From a virus: a stretch of 26,036 nucleotides of DNA. The position numbers were made by a program, and so were the translations under genes. The stretch lies in the IMG/VR virus record IMGVR_UViG_3300007523_001081, positions 1 to 26,036 of that record; one strand, written 5' to 3'. The notes beneath the pieces are model-generated. The model searched no databases and had not been told where the DNA came from. It worked only from the letters and a program-made list of their open reading frames with translations. Shown here piece after piece: positions 22,430 through 26,036 of the stretch. The stretch's first letter is position 1. Each line of letters starts with the position of its first letter.

Positions 22430-22458
22430 TTGACTTCTTTAACAGAAAAGAATAAATT
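22430..22458 (+). promoter_or_regulatory. Sigma-70 promoter of the replication operon
   Basis: TTGACT (22430-22435), exactly 17 bases, TAAATT (22453-22458); predicted start near 22465. This leaves a leader of about 120 bases before the initiator ATG. Confidence 0.7.
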
Positions 22459-22516
22459 ATATTTATGACAATATGTGGCGCAAAATTTTCAAAAATAATT
22501 TCTAATTATATATCTT

Positions 22517-22560
22517 AAGGAGGGTACAGTTTTTCCCACAGATTTCGCTGTACTCTCCTT
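22517..22560 (+). promoter_or_regulatory. 13-bp leader hairpin with buried SD-like sequence
   Basis: Left arm 22517-22529 pairs with right arm 22548-22560: 13 bp with one G-U and an 18-base loop. The left arm contains the ideal Shine-Dalgarno TAAGGAGG (22516-22523), but no start codon follows it within 15 bases. The loop has TTTCCCACA, one mismatch from the DnaA box form TTWTNCACA. No T run follows, so it is not a plain terminator. Confidence 0.6.
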
Positions 22561-22583
22561 TAGGTAGCGTTACAACATCTTCT

Positions 22584-23453
22584 ATGGATATAAAAATACA
22601 GCAGTTTTACCAAGATCAATTAAAGACCACGAATACTAAATCGCAACGAGATGCAACAGACTTTGTAAGGACAATTAATATCCCTACAATGACATTAAAA
22701 GATCCTTTCTTAAAATTTACAGAAAAGGCTCTTATAGGAATAATATACAGCTTTGTAAGCAACAAGCGTAAAATGTTTGCAAGTAACAGATTCTTAGCGG
22801 CTAGTTTAGGCTTGCTAAATCCACTTAGTGTCACAAATTTACTAACAGGGCTAGAACAAAAAGGGTACATTGTAAGAATTTATGCTGATAAGAATAAATA
22901 TGTGAGAGAAAGTATTACACTATCTAGCGAATATTTTTTATTGATACATGGTATAGATGCTACAGATGCTATTTTTCCGCAATCTACTGACAGGCAAGCT
23001 AATGACACTGTAAATAATGGTAGTAAAGGGGTATATGAAACAATGGGGGGGGATACATTAAAAAATGGTAGGGGGGATACATTAAAAAATGTACATACTA
23101 AACAAGGTATTACTAAACAAATTACTAAAAGAAGCAATTTTTCAAAAAAAACAAAGGCTGCAACTCCCTCAAAGATTACAAAATACAATAGAACACAAAA
23201 GGACTACTTAAGTATTGTTAATAGTTTGAATTTAATTAAATATGAAATATCCATTAATCTTGTTGATAGATACTATGAGAAAGTACAAACATACATGGAA
23301 AGCAGCGGCAAAAGATATAAGAATCATATAGCAGCTATACGAAACTTTATGATAAAAGATGTTGAAGCTAAAAAGTTTCCTGCCCAATATAACCCAATGG
23401 AACACATTAGAAGAATCTTTACAGAATTAGAAACTGTCAAACTACCTAAGTAA
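22584..23453 (+). CDS. Phage replication initiator (O/DnaD-like winged helix)
   Basis: 289 residues. Residues 45-115 fit a winged helix: KALIGIIYSFVSNKRKMFAS, the helix SNRFLAASLGL, the recognition-type helix PLSVTNLLTGLEQKGYIVRI, then wing strands. Residues 135-200 are a Gly/Thr/Lys-rich linker containing two near-identical segments (GGDTLKN, GRGDTLKN) whose DNA forms iteron-like repeats. The C-terminal domain (205-289) is helical and basic. This is the plan of lambda O and DnaD-type initiators; the next gene is the matching ATPase. It follows its own promoter and leader hairpin. Confidence 0.72.
   Translation: MDIKIQQFYQDQLKTTNTKSQRDATDFVRTINIPTMTLKDPFLKFTEKALIGIIYSFVSNKRKMFASNRFLAASLGLLNPLSVTNLLTGLEQKGYIVRIYADKNKYVRESITLSSEYFLLIHGIDATDAIFPQSTDRQANDTVNNGSKGVYETMGGDTLKNGRGDTLKNVHTKQGITKQITKRSNFSKKTKAATPSKITKYNRTQKDYLSIVNSLNLIKYEISINLVDRYYEKVQTYMESSGKRYKNHIAAIRNFMIKDVEAKKFPAQYNPMEHIRRIFTELETVKLPK
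23028..23091 (+). repeat. Iteron-like direct repeats inside the initiator gene
   Basis: A 21-base sequence GGGGGGATACATTAAAAAAT+G occurs at 23047-23067 and 23071-23091 (24-base period, identical). A weaker copy (15 of 18 aligned bases) is at 23028-23045. The short repeat TACTAAACAA at 23097-23106 and 23111-23120 and an A-rich run follow. This is like the origin inside lambda O. Confidence 0.55.
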
Positions 23454-23473
23454 TATTTTTTAATAATTAAAAG

Positions 23474-24286
23474 TTGAAAGTTAGATCCATTTCACAATTA
23501 AAAGAAGCAGTTTTGGAACAGCGAGAACTAGAAAAAAAAGCCGCTTCAACTGGTTTTACTGATTTAGATAAATGCATAGGTGGTTTCTTACCTAGGCACC
23601 TTTATACTCTTACTGGACATACAAACACAGGTAAGACAACTTTAGCTTGCAATTTTGCTGATAATGTGCGTAAACAAGGAAAAAAAGTTTTATATATCGC
23701 ATTAGAACCAGATATAAATATTGTTTTAAGTTTAGCAAGCGTAAGGTTAAATAAAGCATATAAAGATCTTACAGAATCAGATATAGGTTATGACGATGGG
23801 CTTATTGAGATTCTTTTACAAGAAGATGTAAAAAACTTAAAAGAACTAGTTCAGATTATATCTGAGCAAAGTCTTAAATATAATTTAATAATAGTAGACC
23901 ATATTGGTTATTTTTTAAGTGGTGAAAATGTTATTCAAGCGCAAGCCGATGCATTAAAAATCTTAGCTAAAATTACAAAAGATTATAAAACAGCAGTGTT
24001 GATAATTGCTCATCCAAGAAAGATTCCAACACATAAACTAATTTTTATGGAAGATATAGGAGGTAGCGCGTCCTTTATGCAAGATTCGACAGAAGTGATT
24101 ATTTTACATAGATTTTTGAAAGAACCAAACAATGAATTAAATAGGGAATATGATTTTAAAGCAACAATAACAGTTCCTAAAACAAAGAAAGCAAATGGTT
24201 ATAGCTATTGCGAAGTATATTTTCAGTCTCAAAAAGCAAAGATATTATCATCTAATGAAGTTTACAAAGATAAAATTTATGATTAA
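23474..24286 (+). CDS. DnaB/RadA-type replicative ATPase/helicase (SF4)
   Basis: 270 residues with TTG start at 23474, needed because no ATG lies upstream in frame. Motifs in order: STGFTDLDKCIGG (25-37), Walker A GHTNTGKTT (48-56), H1a-like LYIALE (73-78), Walker B LIIVD (138-142), and ASFMQDSTEVIILHR near 195-210, the DnaB motif-4-type end. At 270 residues it has only the RecA-like motor domain; the N-terminal DnaB domain is missing. It follows the initiator by about 20 bases, as O and P or DnaD and helicase genes do. It probably loads or forms the replication helicase. Confidence 0.8.
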   Translation: MKVRSISQLKEAVLEQRELEKKAASTGFTDLDKCIGGFLPRHLYTLTGHTNTGKTTLACNFADNVRKQGKKVLYIALEPDINIVLSLASVRLNKAYKDLTESDIGYDDGLIEILLQEDVKNLKELVQIISEQSLKYNLIIVDHIGYFLSGENVIQAQADALKILAKITKDYKTAVLIIAHPRKIPTHKLIFMEDIGGSASFMQDSTEVIILHRFLKEPNNELNREYDFKATITVPKTKKANGYSYCEVYFQSQKAKILSSNEVYKDKIYD

Positions 24287-24572
24287 CAAACTATCTGTAA
24301 TTCAGCAAATACAAAAGATATTGCCTGAGATTGAGAGCAGCTTACATAACCTTGAAGATATGGCAAGAGATATTGAAATTTTATACTGCCACGGTTTATT
24401 GTCAAATTATCTAGATCTAATATTACTACTCAAAATAGACTATAAAGATCACGCGCTAGGAAATAATTACTTAGATAATTATGATATGTTGGATGACGTT
24501 TTTACATCTGTGTTGATTAGCGATACAGAAATAATTTTAAGTAATATTAGGGAAAACATAAAAAAGACTTGA
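24279..24572 (+). CDS. Small helical protein after the helicase
   Basis: 97 residues, from the ATG at 24279 (8-base overlap with the helicase stop). The upstream in-frame ATG at 24195 lies deep in the helicase gene and is rejected. Helical throughout (IQQIQKILPEIESSLHNLED), acidic-polar, with one Cys. No family recognised. By position it may be a helicase partner or loader, but nothing in the sequence shows this. Confidence 0.62.
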   Translation: MINKLSVIQQIQKILPEIESSLHNLEDMARDIEILYCHGLLSNYLDLILLLKIDYKDHALGNNYLDNYDMLDDVFTSVLISDTEIILSNIRENIKKT

Positions 24573-24597
24573 CAAACGTTTTTTATATATGTATATT
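24569..24597 (+). promoter_or_regulatory. Near-perfect sigma-70 promoter
   Basis: TTGACA (24569-24574), exactly 17 bases, TATATT (24592-24597). The -35 overlaps the end of the 24279 gene. Predicted start near 24604, 21 bases before the ATG at 24625. The strongest promoter seen in the window. Confidence 0.85.
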
Positions 24598-24624
24598 AAA
24601 GTATATTTATTTATATTTCATTTT

Positions 24625-25038
24625 ATGCATTACCAAGACTTCGAATGGGAAGAGCTAAATTCTACTAAGATGTTCACACTAAAAGAAGTAACTATGATGG
24701 AGGTTAAAAAGGCTTTACGGATGGGCTATTTACTTGTGCAAGTTAAGAATACGCTTAAGTTTAGATTTACAGCGGAGGACAATATTTTTTGCAGTAAACG
24801 ATTGTTCGACACATTATTAGCAAATGAAGAGTTAATAACACGAGCAATAGAATATTTAAAAACAGGGCGTCCAGACATAGATGAAGATTATGCATTACAA
24901 ATAATACAGGGTATTGTTGAAGATTTTTGGGATGTAGAAAGTGCAGAAGATTTTGATTTAACTTGGGAGGGGCTAGAAAACTATGTTTTAGATCACACAT
25001 TTTCTTATTTTAAAATTACAAACCACGAATATGATTGA
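24625..25038 (+). CDS. Acidic small protein under a strong promoter
   Basis: 137 residues from ATG 24625; the in-frame ATG at 24589 would fall upstream of the predicted transcript start and is rejected. Strongly acidic (WEELN, DIDEDYALQ, EDFWDVESAEDFDLTWEG), mainly helical, with one Cys. Its place right after the best promoter suggests early or high expression and a host-takeover or DNA-mimic role; that is inference. No family recognised. Confidence 0.68.
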   Translation: MHYQDFEWEELNSTKMFTLKEVTMMEVKKALRMGYLLVQVKNTLKFRFTAEDNIFCSKRLFDTLLANEELITRAIEYLKTGRPDIDEDYALQIIQGIVEDFWDVESAEDFDLTWEGLENYVLDHTFSYFKITNHEYD

Positions 25039-25153
25039 TATATTTTTATATGCAATATTGCCAGCAATAATAGGTTCTATTATGGCAACAGTTATTTATT
25101 ATTTAAGGGTTCCTAGACAAGATATTTTAGATGCTATTAGATTAATAAAATGA
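25031..25153 (+). CDS. 40-residue membrane microprotein
   Basis: ATG at 25031 overlaps the previous stop by 8 bases; TGA at 25151-25153 overlaps the next ATG (ATGA). One hydrophobic helix (FLYAILPAIIGSIMATVIYYL, about 5-24) and then RVPRQDILDAIRLIK, an amphipathic basic tail. Below usual length limits. Coupled overlaps on both sides support it. A small membrane toxin or host-membrane modulator is possible. Confidence 0.6.
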   Translation: MIDIFLYAILPAIIGSIMATVIYYLRVPRQDILDAIRLIK

Positions 25154-25302
25154 ATATTATAGAAATTTTTTTAAGCCCGGGATTAGGAATAGTAATAGCC
25201 TTTGTAACACTATTTTGGATCTTGACCCGCAAAAAAAGTAAACCTGTTCGTAAGGTTTTAAACAAAAACTTATCTTTTACATATAAGCCCACAGATGAGT
25301 AA
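25150..25302 (+). CDS. 50-residue membrane microprotein
   Basis: ATG at 25150 (ATGA overlap with the previous stop), TAA at 25300-25302 overlapping the next gene start. Hydrophobic helix IVIAFVTLFWILT (about 13-26) then a very basic stretch (RKKSKPVRKVLNK), so an N-out/C-in anchor by the positive-inside rule. It pairs with the previous microprotein. Function unknown. Confidence 0.62.
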   Translation: MNIIEIFLSPGLGIVIAFVTLFWILTRKKSKPVRKVLNKNLSFTYKPTDE

Positions 25303-25513
25303 ATTATCTAAAACAGAAATTAGACTGTTAGCTATAGAATTACAAGAGTCTATTAAAAGTAAAAAAGTAGTTTTAGAAAAATCAGCACAAGACTGGTTAA
25401 AGACTACAGACCCAGAGGCTCGAGAAATAATAAAACGTCTTGTAGAAAGGGAGCAACAAAGGCATTTAGATTCATATAACAAAAAGAAAGAAAGAAAGAA
25501 AATTAATTTTTAA
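25295..25513 (+). CDS. Small charged helical protein
   Basis: 72 residues, helical throughout, with dense Lys/Glu/Arg (TEIRLLAIELQESIKSKK, then IIKRLVEREQQRHL) and a Lys-rich end KKKERKKINF. Overlaps the previous gene by 8 bases. Could be an RNA- or DNA-binding helix hairpin; no known motif. Confidence 0.62.
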   Translation: MSKLSKTEIRLLAIELQESIKSKKVVLEKSAQDWLKTTDPEAREIIKRLVEREQQRHLDSYNKKKERKKINF

Positions 25514-25522
25514 TTCAATATT

Positions 25523-25849
25523 ATGTTTAATGCGATTATAATTTTATTTTTTTCAACATTATTGAAACATCAAATAACAGTACCCATAGGATATGTTGAA
25601 ACAACTATGTACCAAGCTGAATTAATACCTGAGGCTGTACCTGAGGCTGTACCTGAGGCTGTACCTGAAATTTTAGAGACCCAGAAGGAAAACAATGTAA
25701 TTAGCCCAAAGGTGGATAATATAGATTTGTGCCCTACTTTTTTTAGAGAAGATGACACTGGAATTATGGTAGACGAAGCAGGCAATTTAATTGATTGTTA
25801 TAAACCCTATCAATTTAGATTTAGAACACAACCTTATAAAGTAGATTAA
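25523..25849 (+). CDS. Small protein with N-terminal hydrophobic stretch and PEAV repeats
   Basis: 108 residues. The first 13 residues (MFNAIIILFFSTL) are hydrophobic, then KHQITV; a short signal-anchor is possible. Residues 35-50 hold PEAV repeats coded by a 12-base tandem repeat (25628-25663). The second half is polar with NLIDCYKPYQFRFR. It lies after the promoter at 24569 operon and just before the octapeptide-repeat gene. Possibly an envelope-facing protein; no family recognised. Confidence 0.62.
   Translation: MFNAIIILFFSTLLKHQITVPIGYVETTMYQAELIPEAVPEAVPEAVPEILETQKENNVISPKVDNIDLCPTFFREDDTGIMVDEAGNLIDCYKPYQFRFRTQPYKVD
25628..25663 (+). repeat. 12-base repeat encoding PEAV, three units
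   Basis: CCTGAGGCTGTA repeated exactly at 25628, 25640 and 25652, then a fourth partial unit (PEI). Confidence 0.9.
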
Positions 25850-25866
25850 TTTTTAGTTAAACAAAT

Positions 25867-26036
25867 ATGGCTCAAATTCGTACAGGTGGCGACAATTCAG
25901 AACTAGCAGGTTATGAAGGTTCAATATTAACAGGTGGTCACAATTCAGAACTAGCAGGTGGAGACGATTCTACAATAGCAGGTGGCGACAATTCTAAAAT
26001 AACAGGTGGCGAATATTCTATAATAACAAGTGGCGA
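25867..26036 (+). CDS. Octapeptide-repeat protein (ice-nucleation-like solenoid), partial
   Basis: ATG at 25867 opens a frame that runs off the window after 56 codons. After MAQIR, six 8-residue units follow: TGGDNSEL, AGYEGSIL, TGGHNSEL, AGGDDSTI, AGGDNSKI, TGGEYSII. The form is (A/T)G(G/Y)xxSx(I/L), 24 bases per unit. Octapeptides beginning A-G-Y and with Ser at position 6 are the hallmark of bacterial ice-nucleation protein solenoids, here without the TxT ice-binding rank. Phage and bacterial repeat adhesins share similar units. It is on the window edge, so length, C-terminus and role are unknown. Confidence 0.72.
   Translation, partial: MAQIRTGGDNSELAGYEGSILTGGHNSELAGGDDSTIAGGDNSKITGGEYSIITSG

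Noticed and set aside
22517-22560. Hairpin as intrinsic terminator
   Set aside because: No T run follows on either strand; kept as a leader structure instead.
24195-24278. Upstream ATG at 24195 for the gene after the helicase
   Set aside because: Would overlap the helicase by over 90 bases; ATG at 24279 gives a normal short overlap.
24589-24624. ATG at 24589 for the acidic protein
   Set aside because: Lies in the promoter -10 region, upstream of the predicted transcript start.
1-26036. tRNA, rRNA, integrase, IS element or repressor genes
   Set aside because: None found by eye on either strand: no cloverleaf with CCA, no transposase motifs, no integrase catalytic pattern.

Overview
The window is part of one tailed double-stranded DNA phage genome, or a phage-like contig. 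Every gene I accept lies on the + strand. Genes are packed with ATGA, TAATG or a few-base overlaps, the sequence is AT-rich, and no stretch over 200 bases lacks a gene (the longest gap, 22392-22583, is regulatory). The order portal, scaffold, small capsid protein, major capsid protein, head-tail adaptor, ejection-type proteins and P22 gp10-like propeller, with no tape measure or contractile tail genes, points to a short-tailed (podovirus-type) virion with P22-like logic. No integrase, repressor, terminase or tRNA gene is visible; the window is cut at both ends. The host is not resolved. Start codons have no Shine-Dalgarno sequence almost anywhere, yet three near-consensus sigma-70 promoters with exact 17-base spacers are present.

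Layout. 1-1367: the C-terminal part of a GroES-like co-chaperonin, a protein ending in a SAP/HeH-like motif, a zinc-finger protein and a small protein. 1368-1455: an extended -10 promoter candidate and a terminator. 1456-7007: portal, a 23-residue zinc-ribbon microprotein, a small protein, a promoter plus terminator, scaffold, a small capsid (decoration?) protein and the major capsid protein. 7008-7115: structured spacer after the capsid gene. 7116-10755: beta-rich surface or fibre proteins, an unusual place for them, between capsid and connector genes. 10757-18333: adaptor, DUF4214-like protein, two Gln-rich/low-complexity proteins, a large 947-residue ejection-type protein and the gp10-like propeller. 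The adaptor and the propeller share an inserted module that is still near-identical at DNA level. 18345-19745: three related small virion-type proteins. 19818-21837: lysis-type cassette (tail-anchored coiled coil, membrane-anchored M23-like peptidase, two-helix membrane protein). 21834-22391: NinG/Rap-like HNH nuclease. 22430-24572: a promoter, a structured leader, a replication initiator containing iteron-like repeats, a DnaB/RadA-type ATPase and a small protein. 24569-26036: a second promoter, five small proteins, then the start of an octapeptide-repeat protein resembling ice-nucleation-type solenoids, cut by the window edge.

How it works together. The left two thirds make and fill the capsid and build the short tail; the cassette at 19.8-21.8 kb would release progeny; the right part starts DNA replication. 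The most unusual signals are: two copies of a 5' element CGGAACTACCG fused to a two-stem terminator ahead of the portal and scaffold genes; iteron-like repeats inside the initiator gene (a lambda-like origin layout); the module shared by adaptor and propeller; an M23 peptidase with Tyr where the first zinc-binding His should be; and the octapeptide-repeat protein at the right edge.
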